This document shows positions 50,286-58,221 of a stretch of 64,000 bases of DNA, in pieces (position 1 is the stretch's first letter; every line of letters starts with the position of its first letter). This DNA comes from Candidatus Pantoea gossypiicola. Its GTDB lineage: Bacteria > Pseudomonadota > Gammaproteobacteria > Enterobacterales > Enterobacteriaceae. Location of the stretch: positions 1-64,000 of the forward strand of contig NZ_VWVM01000010.1 of the NCBI RefSeq assembly GCF_008632075.1. Direction: 5' to 3'. The notes below the pieces were generated by a model, which was given only the letters and a program-made list of their open reading frames with translations, searched no databases and was not told where the DNA came from. The position numbers and the translations under genes are program-made.

Positions 50286-51098
50286 ATGTCATCCGCTTCG
50301 CATTCTGAAATAGACGCGCGTTACCGTTACGCCTGCGACATCGCCCGTGCGGCGGGCAGCCGGGCCTTATCATGGTATCAGCAGCGTCAGACACTGGTAG
50401 TGGAACACAAAAGGGATTTGCAGGACGTGGTCAGCGAGGCTGATCGTAACGTTGAGGCATTAATTAAGACCTTAATTGCTGAACGTTTTCCTGAGGATAG
50501 CGTCTATGGCGAAGAAAGCGGCGGCGAGGTTGAGGGCGCGCCCTTTATCTGGGTTGTCGATCCAATCGATGGCACCGCCTGTTTCGTCAACGGCCTGCCT
50601 AACTGGTGCGTTTCGCTGGCGGTGCTCTGCGAAGGCGAACCGGTGATCGGTGTAGTCTGCGATCCCAATCATCAGGAGCTGTTCCACGCACGGGCAGGCC
50701 AGGGAGCATGGCTGAATGAAAGTCGCCTGCAGGTTCATGACGCAGCGCATCTCAATGAGGGATTACTTGGCATCAGTAACTCCAGCCGGACGCCGGGCGA
50801 AAGCGTCTCACGCCTGATCGGCGGCTTAATTGAACAGGGTGGTATGTTTATTCGCATCGGTTCGGGTGCGCTGACCAGCGCCTGGGCGGCAGCCGGTCGG
50901 CTGATTGGTTACTACGAAGCGCATATGCATCCGTGGGATAGTCTGCCGGGCATCGTTCTTATGCGCGAAGCAGGCGGCGTCACCAATGATTATTTGCGTA
51001 ATGAAGGCCTGAAAAACGGTAACCCGGTGTTGCTGGCCAATGCGGCCCTGTATCCAAAAATTAAAGCGCTGACCGGCAACGGCGCACTGGAAGAGTAA
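50286..51098 (+). CDS. Inositol monophosphatase-family protein
   Basis: This is a cytosolic Mg2+-dependent phosphatase of the inositol monophosphatase superfamily. The 270 residues carry all metal-site motifs: GEES (75-78), DPIDGTACF (92-100) and HPWDS (215-219). Substrates in this superfamily include inositol phosphates, histidinol phosphate and 3'-phosphoadenosine phosphate, so assignment is open. Its stop (TAA) abuts the ATG of a secreted histidine acid phosphatase, suggesting one operon and a shared pathway such as phytate/inositol-phosphate use. GAGG precedes the start. E. coli has no gene here. Confidence 0.85.
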   Translation: MSSASHSEIDARYRYACDIARAAGSRALSWYQQRQTLVVEHKRDLQDVVSEADRNVEALIKTLIAERFPEDSVYGEESGGEVEGAPFIWVVDPIDGTACFVNGLPNWCVSLAVLCEGEPVIGVVCDPNHQELFHARAGQGAWLNESRLQVHDAAHLNEGLLGISNSSRTPGESVSRLIGGLIEQGGMFIRIGSGALTSAWAAAGRLIGYYEAHMHPWDSLPGIVLMREAGGVTNDYLRNEGLKNGNPVLLANAALYPKIKALTGNGALEE

Positions 51099-52355
51099 AT
51101 GACGCTGCCAACCCTTTGCCGCTGTGCGCTGATGCTCGGTTCTCTCTGGCTGTTAAGCCCGGCGACACAGGCGGCGGATTACCAGCTGGAGAAAGTGGTT
51201 GAGCTGAGCCGTCACGGCGTACGTCCGCCCACGCCAGGCAATCGTAAAGAGATTGAAGCCGCCAGCCAGCAACCCTGGACACAGTGGACCACTGCCGATG
51301 GCGAGCTGACGGGTCATGGCTACAGTGCCGTGGTGAATAAAGGACGCTGGGAAGGCGAGCACTATCGCCAGCTCGGCCTGCTGGGTACGGGCTGTCCGGA
51401 CGCCGATCAGGTCTACGTGCGCGCCAGTCCGTTGCAGCGCACCCGTGCCACGGCTGCGGCGCTGACGGACGGCGCGTTTCCCGGCTGCGGCGTAACCGTG
51501 CATCACGTCGCGGGCGATGTTGATCCCCTGTTTCAGAGTGAAAAGCTGACGGTCACCCGGACCGATCCCGCGCAGGAACTGGCGGCTAAACAGCAGAAAG
51601 CGGGCGATCTGGCACTCCTGCAACAGCAACTGCAGCCGGCGATTCAGCAACTGAAAGCCGCCGTCTGTCCCCCCGCAACGGCTTGTCCCCTGTTTGATGC
51701 GCCCTGGACGTTCCGGCAAACCCGCAACGGGAATAGTTACGTTTACGGGCTGAGCGTGATGGCGAGCATGGTTGAGACGCTGCGACTGGGCTACAGCGAA
51801 AACCTGCCTTTCGATCAGCTCGCCTGGGGACACATCACTTCGGCCGCGCAGATCACCTCCCTGCTGCCGCTGCTGACCGCCAACTACGATCTCAGCAACG
51901 ACCTATTCTACCTGGCGCAACGCCGTGGCTCGATACTGCTCAACACGATGCTGGAGGCGATCGCTGCCGATAGCTCGCCGGGCCGCTGGCTGATTTTCGT
52001 CGCGCATGACACCAACATTGCGATGGTGCGCACCCTGATGGACTTTAACTGGCAGTTACCCGGCTACTCGCGCGGTAACATTCCGCCGGGCAGCAGTCTG
52101 GTGCTGGAGCGCTGGCGCGACACGCGCAGCGGCGAGCGTTTTTTACGGCTCTATTTTCAGGCGCAGAGTCTGGATGGACTCCGTCACCTGCAACCGATTG
52201 ATGATAAACATCCGTTATTACACCAGGAATGGCATCAGCCTGACTGCAGAGTTACCGATGTCGGCCTGCTCTGCCCTTATCAATCCACACTGACTCAGCT
52301 CCGGAAAAACCTGGATAACAGCGCTGTACTGCCGGTTTCGGTTATATTTCCCTGA
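51099..52355 (+). CDS. Histidine acid phosphatase (AppA/Agp-like phytase family), periplasmic
   Basis: This is a secreted branch-2 histidine acid phosphatase of 418 residues. The signal peptide is residues 1-25 (ATQA|ADY). The phosphohistidine motif is SRHGVRPPTP (His39) and the proton-donor motif is HDTN (303-306). RHGVR.PT and HDTN are closer to the phytase AppA than to glucose-1-phosphatase Agp (HDSN). Six cysteines suit periplasmic disulfides. Expected substrates are phytate or other phosphomonoesters; the exact one is inferred. It directly abuts the inositol-phosphatase-like gene. A 12-bp stem follows 16 bp past the stop. Confidence 0.85.
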   Translation: MTLPTLCRCALMLGSLWLLSPATQAADYQLEKVVELSRHGVRPPTPGNRKEIEAASQQPWTQWTTADGELTGHGYSAVVNKGRWEGEHYRQLGLLGTGCPDADQVYVRASPLQRTRATAAALTDGAFPGCGVTVHHVAGDVDPLFQSEKLTVTRTDPAQELAAKQQKAGDLALLQQQLQPAIQQLKAAVCPPATACPLFDAPWTFRQTRNGNSYVYGLSVMASMVETLRLGYSENLPFDQLAWGHITSAAQITSLLPLLTANYDLSNDLFYLAQRRGSILLNTMLEAIAADSSPGRWLIFVAHDTNIAMVRTLMDFNWQLPGYSRGNIPPGSSLVLERWRDTRSGERFLRLYFQAQSLDGLRHLQPIDDKHPLLHQEWHQPDCRVTDVGLLCPYQSTLTQLRKNLDNSAVLPVSVIFP

Positions 52356-52371
52356 GTCTGTCGCTAATCAA

Positions 52372-52402
52372 ATTAAGGCCGCAGCCGCAATGCGGCCTTA
52401 AT
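52372..52402 (+). terminator. Hairpin after the histidine acid phosphatase
   Basis: ATTAAGGCCGCA-(7 nt)-TGCGGCCTTAAT is a 12-bp perfect stem, 17 bp past the stop. The downstream sequence (AATGTT) is not a good T tract, so termination strength is uncertain. Confidence 0.55.
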
Positions 52403-52542
52403 AATGTTAACCGCTGTTAATTAACGTCACTCCGACCTTTTCTTATTTAATTAACCTGACTATCAGCGCCACGCATTTTCATTTACGATAGTCCTGTCAA
52501 TCATCCCTTTATTATCTATTTTCCTGTAATTCTTGCGTATTT

Positions 52543-52568
52543 CGGCGACTGGTTTCGCCGTTTTTTAT
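52543..52568 (+). terminator. Orphan plus-strand intrinsic terminator
   Basis: CGGCGA...TCGCCG followed by TTTTTT forms a good intrinsic terminator. It is 190 bp beyond the phosphatase stop and 140 bp beyond the first hairpin. It may catch read-through or end a small RNA in 52403-52560. Confidence 0.65.
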
Positions 52569-52675
52569 TTTCGCCTCTCGGCTTCTTTAGTACGCTGTGC
52601 CCGTATAGCGGCACGTTCCTGCGCATGAAGCACCATTAACACCTTTGCCCGCCTGTAACCTTCAGCGATATTCAC
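52565..52675 (-). CDS. Possible small ORF or gene remnant, unrecognised
   Basis: On the minus strand an open frame runs from 52732 to a TAA at 52565-52567. Its residues look protein-like: basic, helical, ending KEAERRK, with segments VNIAEGYRRAK and HAQERAAIRAQRT. A GTG at 52675 would give 36 residues and an ATG at 52636 only 23. No clear Shine-Dalgarno and no family known to me. It overlaps the plus-strand terminator. It could be a real small basic protein, a decayed gene tail, or chance. Confidence 0.2.
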   Translation of the reverse strand: MNIAEGYRRAKVLMVLHAQERAAIRAQRTKEAERRK

Positions 52676-52840
52676 TGCCCGTTTAAATAATGTTTTCGGG
52701 ATAGATGCGCCGTAATAAACGGGCGCAGAGTCTTATTTCGCTGACAGTGGCTTAACGCGTAATAAAAGAAGTCAGCGTTTTGGCGCAGATCACAAAAATA
52801 AGCAGTGATATGAGAAAATAAAAGAGGAAAATGGCGGGTT

Positions 52841-52867
52841 CTGCTCCCCCAAAAATAGGGAGAGCAG
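52841..52867 (-). terminator. Hairpin downstream of proY
   Basis: On the minus strand CTGCTCTCCC...GGGGGAGCAG forms an imperfect stem just past the proY stop. There is no immediate T run; a TTTTCCTCTTTTATTTT stretch follows about 12 nt later. Weak terminator candidate. Confidence 0.4.
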
Positions 52868-52876
52868 AGCAGGAGA

Positions 52877-54229
52877 TTAGCGTGGTTTACGTACCAGCTT
52901 ATAGCCCAGCAGCAACAGCACAATCCACACCATGCCAACATAGAGTGAAATGCGGGTATCGGGGAAATAACCAATCAGACCGATAATAAAGCAGAGGAAC
53001 GCCACGCCAACACCCGCCGTCCAGCTGCCACCTGGCAGCGCAAACTGCAGCTTACTCGCCGCCTCTTTGCCAATTTTGCGACGGAAGGCGATCTGCGACA
53101 GCAGAATCATGATCCAGACCCACACCGTTGCAAAGGTCGCCAGCGAGGCGATCACCAGGAAGACTTTTTCCGGCATCAGGTAGTTGAGATAGACCGCAAT
53201 CAGCATGGCGAACATCATCACCACCACCGTCACCCACGGAATCCCGCGCGACGAGACCTTCATAAAGACTTTCGGCGCATGACCCTGCTGCGCCATCCCG
53301 TGCAGCATGCGGCCCACGCCAAAGACATCGCTGTTAATCGCCGAAAGTGACGCGGTCAGCACCACGAAGTTGAGAATCGAGGCGGCTGCGGCGATCCCCA
53401 GATGCTGGAAGGTCAGCACAAACGGGCTGCCCGACGTCCCCACCTGGTTCCACGGGTAGATCGACATAATCACAAACAGCGTGCCGACATAAAAGACCAG
53501 AATGCGCCACGGTACCGAGTTAATCGCGCGCGGAATCGACTTCTCCGGATCTTTCGCTTCACCGGCGGTGATACCGATGATTTCGATGCCGCCATAGGCG
53601 AACATCACCATCTGCAGCGACAGCAGCATGCCGACGACGCCGTGGGCGAAGAAGCCGCCGTTGGTCCACAGGTTATGGATACCGGTCGGCTGACCGCCAT
53701 TGCCAATCCCCCAGATAATCATGCCGAAACCGGCCAGAATCATTACGATGATGGTGGCGACTTTGAAGAAGGAGAACCAGAACTCCACTTCGCCGAACAC
53801 CTTCACGCTCATCAGGTTGACGGCACCGATGATCAGCACCACGCTCAGCACCCAAATCCAGTGCGGCACCTCGGGGAACCAGACGCCCATGTAGATGCCG
53901 AATGCGGTGACGTCCGCAATCGCCACAATCAGGATTTCAAAACAGTAGGTCCAGCCGGTGATATAGCCCGCCATCGGCCCAAGATAGTCCTGCGCGTAGC
54001 GTGAGAATGAGCTGGCCTGAGGATTGTTAACGGACATCTCACCCAGCGCGCGCATGATGATGTAGGCTACTGCTCCGCCGATGATATAGGCGAGCAGCAC
54101 GCTCGGTCCGGCCATTTTTATCGCGTCGGCGGAACCGTAAAACAGCCCGGTGCCAATCGCCGATCCCAGCGCCATAAAACGGATGTGGCGCGTGCTCAGT
54201 CCGCGTTTGAGCTTGTTGGTTTCTTGCAT
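52877..54229 (-). CDS. proY: Proline-specific permease ProY
   Basis: ProY is a cryptic, low-activity inner-membrane amino-acid permease of the APC superfamily; E. coli ProY can carry proline when overexpressed. The 450 residues have twelve membrane segments. They include the APC start signature [21 protein letters not shown] and [21 protein letters not shown] precedes the ATG at 54229. brnQ is 70 bp upstream on the same strand, with a terminator between them, as in E. coli. Confidence 0.93.
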   Translation of the reverse strand: MQETNKLKRGLSTRHIRFMALGSAIGTGLFYGSADAIKMAGPSVLLAYIIGGAVAYIIMRALGEMSVNNPQASSFSRYAQDYLGPMAGYITGWTYCFEILIVAIADVTAFGIYMGVWFPEVPHWIWVLSVVLIIGAVNLMSVKVFGEVEFWFSFFKVATIIVMILAGFGMIIWGIGNGGQPTGIHNLWTNGGFFAHGVVGMLLSLQMVMFAYGGIEIIGITAGEAKDPEKSIPRAINSVPWRILVFYVGTLFVIMSIYPWNQVGTSGSPFVLTFQHLGIAAAASILNFVVLTASLSAINSDVFGVGRMLHGMAQQGHAPKVFMKVSSRGIPWVTVVVMMFAMLIAVYLNYLMPEKVFLVIASLATFATVWVWIMILLSQIAFRRKIGKEAASKLQFALPGGSWTAGVGVAFLCFIIGLIGYFPDTRISLYVGMVWIVLLLLGYKLVRKPR

Positions 54230-54251
54230 AACAACCTGTACCTGTGAAATG

Positions 54252-54277
54252 AAAAAACCACGGGCAAGCCCGTGGTT
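54252..54277 (-). terminator. Rho-independent terminator after brnQ
   Basis: The minus strand forms AACCACGGGC-tt-GCCCGTGGTT followed by TTTT. It sits in the 70-bp brnQ-proY gap, so proY expression needs read-through or its own promoter. Confidence 0.88.
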
Positions 54278-54299
54278 AAAGAAGAATCAGTGCGCTCTG

Positions 54300-55619
54300 T
54301 TACGAGTGAACCGTCACCTGTTCCGGTCCTTTCACCCGATCCACAACAGCGGCAATCAGCAGCATTACCAGCGACGGTGGCAACCAGGCGAGACCCTGGT
54401 CAGCCAGCGGCAGATGCTGACTGAATGCCGGTAGCAAATCTTTAAACCCGGTGGTTTTAATCGCATCAACAATGCCAAACAGCAGGCTTACCAGCATCGC
54501 TGGCGCGATAATCCGGCTGCTCTTATTCCACCAGTTAAGGGTGAAACTCAGTACGACCAGCACGATACAGGGCGGATAGATCGCCGTCAGTACCGGGATG
54601 GAGATCTGAATCAGGTGGCTCAGGCCGAGATTCGACACCACCATCGAGAACAGACCCAGAATAAACACCAGCGTTTTATACGACAACGGCAGGTATTGCG
54701 CAAAAAATTCCGCACAGGCACAGGTCAGGCCGACGGCGGTCACCATACAGGCGACGAAGATCAGCGCGGCCAGGAAGAAGCTGCCCATGCTGCCAAAGGT
54801 ATGCTGAACATACGCGTGCAGAATCGCGGCACCATTGGCATTTTGATCCACCAGCGCGCCGCTGCCCGCGCCCAGTTTAAACAGGCAGAGGTAGACCAGC
54901 GTCAGCCCCAGACCGGCAATCAGTCCTGCCAGCACGGTATAACGGGTCAGCAGTGCGGCATTATCAACGCCGCGTGAACGGGCGGCATTAACGATCACGA
55001 TGCCGAACACCAGCGCGCCCAGCGTATCCATGGTCAGATAGCCATTAACAAAACCGCTGGAGAACGCCGCACGCTGATAATCCGCGGTCGCCGGAATGGT
55101 ACCGCCCGCAGGCCAGACCAGTGCAGCCACACCCAGCACGGTCAGCGCGATAATTTTTAGTGGTGCCAGGAAGTGCCCTACCGTGTCGAGCAGCTTGCCC
55201 GGATAGAGCGACACGCCAATCACCAGCGCGAAGTAGATCAGGCTATAGATGAATAGCGGCAGCGCGCCATCGCCGGTCAGCGGTGCAATGCCCATCTCAA
55301 ACGAGACGGTTGCCGTGCGCGGGGTGGCAAACAGCGGCCCGACAGCCAGATAGCACACGGTGGCCAGCACGATGCCAGCGACCTTGCCAATGGGGGTGCT
55401 GAGCGCATCCACGCCGCCGCCGACGCGGGCCAGCGCGATCACAGTCATCACAGGCAGACCGACTGCGGTAATCAGAAAACCAATCGCGGCTGTCCAGACG
55501 TGTTCGCCAGACTGAATACCGACCATGGGCGGGAAAATGATGTTGCCCGCGCCAACAAACAGGGCGAATGTCATAAAGCCCAGCGCGAGAATGTCCTTCG
55601 AAGTTAAACGATGTGTCAT
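54300..55619 (-). CDS. brnQ: Branched-chain amino acid transporter BrnQ (LIV-II)
   Basis: BrnQ is an inner-membrane cation-coupled carrier for leucine, isoleucine and valine. The 439 residues equal E. coli, start [16 protein letters not shown] at 55619, and contain [13 protein letters not shown] and [23 protein letters not shown] four codons upstream is an alternative but MTH is the family start. Twelve hydrophobic segments are visible. Its upstream region carries a perfect 15-bp palindrome at the putative promoter (55692-55706). Confidence 0.96.
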   Translation of the reverse strand: MTHRLTSKDILALGFMTFALFVGAGNIIFPPMVGIQSGEHVWTAAIGFLITAVGLPVMTVIALARVGGGVDALSTPIGKVAGIVLATVCYLAVGPLFATPRTATVSFEMGIAPLTGDGALPLFIYSLIYFALVIGVSLYPGKLLDTVGHFLAPLKIIALTVLGVAALVWPAGGTIPATADYQRAAFSSGFVNGYLTMDTLGALVFGIVIVNAARSRGVDNAALLTRYTVLAGLIAGLGLTLVYLCLFKLGAGSGALVDQNANGAAILHAYVQHTFGSMGSFFLAALIFVACMVTAVGLTCACAEFFAQYLPLSYKTLVFILGLFSMVVSNLGLSHLIQISIPVLTAIYPPCIVLVVLSFTLNWWNKSSRIIAPAMLVSLLFGIVDAIKTTGFKDLLPAFSQHLPLADQGLAWLPPSLVMLLIAAVVDRVKGPEQVTVHS

Positions 55620-55691
55620 ACGGCCTGTCACTGATGTTGCGGTGGAAGTTGGGTTAGTGTTGTCCCCTCGCTGCGTGCAAACCGCGACCAG

Positions 55692-55714
55692 GCTGACAAT
55701 GTCAGCGCATTATG
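55692..55714 (-). promoter_or_regulatory. brnQ promoter -10 with palindromic operator
   Basis: GCTGACA-A-TGTCAGC (55692-55706) is a perfect palindrome. On the minus strand it directly follows CATAAT (55714-55709), a good -10, so a transcript start would fall inside the dyad. The -35 is unclear. A repressor site is likely from position; the protein is not identified. Confidence 0.45.
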
Positions 55715-55967
55715 CTCGTCGCAGGGTAAAGCGCAGGTGATTTAAGCTGCTTTTATTCTGTTCACAGAGGGATGGATCGACAACGGCGCTAAGTAAAACG
55801 TTTATAGCGGTGAAAGGCAATACAGGATCGGAAAACCAGAAGGTTATGCCGCCATTTTTTCAAAAGGCAGTGGATAGCGTTAATTTTTGCCGCAGGCACA
55901 CAAGATGATGTGCTTAAATAACAGACAGAGCGTGAGAAAACCCCGCATAAATGGCCCGGAAGATACA

Positions 55968-55990
55968 CAAAAGGCGCGTTTTACGCGCCT
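55968..55990 (-). terminator. Rho-independent terminator after the metE-like gene
   Basis: The minus strand forms AGGCGCGT-aaa-ACGCGCCT followed by TTTGTG, about 20 bp past the stop. Confidence 0.8.
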
Positions 55991-56010
55991 GTCTGCACAA
56001 CGTTACAGCA

Positions 56011-57117
56011 TTACCAGACCTGATTAGCGATATCGACCACTAAACGAATCTTCTGCCACTGCTCCGCTTCGCTCAGGCTATTGCCCTCTTCGGTAGAGGC
56101 AAAGCCGCACTGCGGGCTGAGGCAGATCTGGTCCAGGCTGACATACTGCGTCGCCTCTTCCAGCCGGGCTTTCACCTGCGCCGGATCTTCCAGCTCACCC
56201 ACTTTGGTGGTAATCAGGCCCAGAACGACCTGCTGATGGCCCGGCTTAACGTAACGCAGTGGCTCAAAGCCGCCGGAACGGGCGTTGTCATACTCCAGGA
56301 AGAATGCATCCACGTTGACGCTGCCGAACAGGATTTCTGCCACAGGTCCGTAGCCGCCCTCTGAGATCCAGGTTGAGCGGAAATTACCGCGACAGACATG
56401 CAGACCCACGGTCAGATCGGCAGGTTTATCTTCCAGCGCTTTATTCAGCACCTGCGCATAGGTCTGGGCCAGCTGATCCGGATCGTCGCCACGTGCGCGG
56501 ATATCGCGCTTCTGATCTTCGGAACAGAGATACGCCCAGACGGTGTCATCCAGTTGCAGATAGCGGCAGCCCGCGTCGTAAAACGCCTTGATCACCTGTT
56601 TGTAAGTCTGCGCCAGATCGTCGAAGTAGTCCGCCAGATCCGGATAGACCGCCGAATCAATCACTTTGCGGCCACCACGGAAGTGCAGCACGCTGGGGCT
56701 GGGAATGGTCATCTTCGGCACCGCATCACCGGCAATACTCTGCAGGAAGCGGAAATGGTCGAGCATCGGGTGATCCGCCGGGAAACCGAGTTTGCTCACC
56801 ACTTTCACGCCATGCGCTTTGGTCTGCACGCCATTAAACTGAATGCCCTGCTCTGCTTCATAGCTCTCAACGCCGTCAAGACCATAGAAGAAGTCGAAGT
56901 GCCACCAGCCACGGCGGAACTCGCCGTCTGTCACCACTTTCAGACCATTTTCACGCTGTTTCGCGACCACGTCGCGGATTGCCGCATCTTCAACCTGACG
57001 CAGGGCGGCGGCATCAATCTCTCCGGCTGCAAACTGTTCGCGTGCCTGCTTAATCGCAGCGGGACGCAGGAAGCTGCCAACGGTGTCGGCGCGGAACGGG
57101 GCGGTTTCTCTTTGCAT
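56011..57117 (-). CDS. Cobalamin-independent methionine synthase-like protein (short MetE/YxjG type)
   Basis: This single-domain protein of 368 residues corresponds to the C-terminal catalytic half of MetE (753 residues in E. coli). Zinc ligands are conserved: His240 and Cys242 in LHVCRGN, Glu275 in FFLEYD, and Cys337 in SPQCGFAS. Such proteins transfer a methyl group to homocysteine or selenohomocysteine; the donor is uncertain because the N-terminal folate-binding half is missing. AGGAG precedes ATG 57117 by 5 nt. MetJ-like boxes lie 62 bp upstream, supporting a role in methionine metabolism. E. coli has no gene here. Confidence 0.87.
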   Translation of the reverse strand: MQRETAPFRADTVGSFLRPAAIKQAREQFAAGEIDAAALRQVEDAAIRDVVAKQRENGLKVVTDGEFRRGWWHFDFFYGLDGVESYEAEQGIQFNGVQTKAHGVKVVSKLGFPADHPMLDHFRFLQSIAGDAVPKMTIPSPSVLHFRGGRKVIDSAVYPDLADYFDDLAQTYKQVIKAFYDAGCRYLQLDDTVWAYLCSEDQKRDIRARGDDPDQLAQTYAQVLNKALEDKPADLTVGLHVCRGNFRSTWISEGGYGPVAEILFGSVNVDAFFLEYDNARSGGFEPLRYVKPGHQQVVLGLITTKVGELEDPAQVKARLEEATQYVSLDQICLSPQCGFASTEEGNSLSEAEQWQKIRLVVDIANQVW

Positions 57118-57178
57118 GATCACTCCTGTCTCTCCTGCAAATGATTACGGCAGGAAATAATTACATTCTGATATAAAT

Positions 57179-57202
57179 AGCCATCTGGATGGCTATATGT
57201 CT
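57179..57202. promoter_or_regulatory. Tandem MetJ boxes upstream of the metE-like gene
   Basis: Three contiguous 8-mers AGCCATCT, GGATGGCT, ATATGTCT match AGACGTCT at 6, 5 and 6 of 8 positions. MetJ binds such arrays of tandem boxes cooperatively. The array also contains the perfect dyad TAGCCATC-TG-GATGGCTA. It lies 62 bp from the start codon and overlaps the likely promoter (TTTATATC). Confidence 0.65.
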
Positions 57203-57281
57203 GAATGCAGAGTGACACGAGTCACCTTTGTCTGCAACTGAAGAAAATTCAGCGATGGTGAAAAAAATTCAGGTTGGAAGA

Positions 57282-58202
57282 TTATTGCAGCGCTGCGCGC
57301 GCCTGCGCCATCTGGCTTTCAGACAGCGGCAGGTAGCCCGCTTCGCTGACCCGTCGCTGGCCTTGAGGAGAAAGCACCTGCTGCAGAAACGCGGCCACCA
57401 GCGGCGGCAGCGGTTTACCCGGCGCTTTGTTGACGTAGAGATAGAGCGGACGCGCCCAGGGATAGCGGCCACTGCGGATAGCATCGGCATCCGGAACAAT
57501 CGCCTGCCCCTGGTCATTCATCACCGCCAGCATTTTTACGCCACTGAGGTGAAAGCCAAAACTCGCGTAGCCGATGCTGCGCGCATTACCGGCCACCGCC
57601 TGCACTACCGCGGCCGAGCCGGGAAACTCCGCTACGTCGCTGCGGAAATCGCCTTTGCACAGCACCTGCTGTTTGAAGAACCCCCAGGTGCCGGAGGCGG
57701 AGTTGCGGCCATAACGCTGAATCGGTCGTTTGCGCCACGGGTCGCCGGTTAAACCAAGATCACCCCAGCGCAGCGGCACATTGTGCGCGCCACAGAGGCG
57801 GGTAATGGAGAAAATAGCGTCGAGCTGATGCGGTTCAATCTGCTGCAGTGGATTGCGCTGATTGACCACCACCACCAGGGCATCCATCGCCACCGGTACC
57901 GCCAGCGGCGGATAGCCGTAGCGCGCCTCAAAGGCCTGGCGTTCGTCGGCTTGCATCGGTCGGCTCATCGGCCCGAGCTGAGCGGCACCCGCCGCCAGCG
58001 CGGTCGGCGCGGTAGACGAACCAGAGGCCTGAACCTGCACATTCACGCCCGGTGCCTGGCGGCTGAAATCTTCGCCCCACAGGGTCATCAGATAGCCGAG
58101 CGTGTCAGATCCGACGCTGCTGAGATTGCCGGAGAGCGCGCCGGGCTGGGCCAGCGCCAGGCCCGGCAGCAGAGAGATGATTAACAAAAGAAGGAGGCGC
58201 AT
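57282..58202 (-). CDS. PstS-like phosphate-binding protein
   Basis: This is a small PstS-family periplasmic substrate-binding protein. The product from MRLLLLLIISLLPGLALA (58202) has a textbook signal peptide ending ALA|QP and 306 residues. The phosphate-binding pattern is visible: SSVGSDTLGYLM, QASGSSTAPTAL and RNSASGTWGFFKQ with conserved Ser/Thr/Asp/Arg. An ATG at 58235 adds 11 residues and overlaps phoR by 14 bp, but its AGGAG is almost adjacent. It follows phoR in the operon, where E. coli has none. Whether it delivers phosphate to an ABC permease or acts as a sensor with PhoR is not known. Confidence 0.82.
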   Translation of the reverse strand: MRLLLLLIISLLPGLALAQPGALSGNLSSVGSDTLGYLMTLWGEDFSRQAPGVNVQVQASGSSTAPTALAAGAAQLGPMSRPMQADERQAFEARYGYPPLAVPVAMDALVVVVNQRNPLQQIEPHQLDAIFSITRLCGAHNVPLRWGDLGLTGDPWRKRPIQRYGRNSASGTWGFFKQQVLCKGDFRSDVAEFPGSAAVVQAVAGNARSIGYASFGFHLSGVKMLAVMNDQGQAIVPDADAIRSGRYPWARPLYLYVNKAPGKPLPPLVAAFLQQVLSPQGQRRVSEAGYLPLSESQMAQARAALQ

Positions 58203-58221
58203 CAGCGAGATCCGGCAGCGA

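Larger units (their letters stand above)
52356..52876. other. 521-bp intergenic region between the phosphatase gene and proY
   Basis: From the left it contains a strong hairpin (52372-52402), an AT-rich stretch, a plus-strand terminator (52543-52568), a doubtful minus-strand reading frame (52565-52732) and a hairpin next to proY (52841-52867). No recognised gene. malZ, found near here in E. coli, is absent. Confidence 0.6.
55620..56010. other. 391-bp region between brnQ and the metE-like gene
   Basis: From the left: brnQ leader and promoter region with the 55692-55706 palindrome, about 230 bp of unstructured sequence, and the metE-like terminator (55968-55990). No credible gene. Confidence 0.6.

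Noticed and set aside
52672..52974. 100-codon minus-strand frame upstream of the small-ORF candidate
   Set aside because: Overlaps the proY 3' end in another frame; Cys/Trp/Phe-rich composition typical of a shadow frame.
53402..54004. 200-codon plus-strand frame opposite proY
   Set aside because: His/Asp-rich antisense shadow of a hydrophobic membrane gene.
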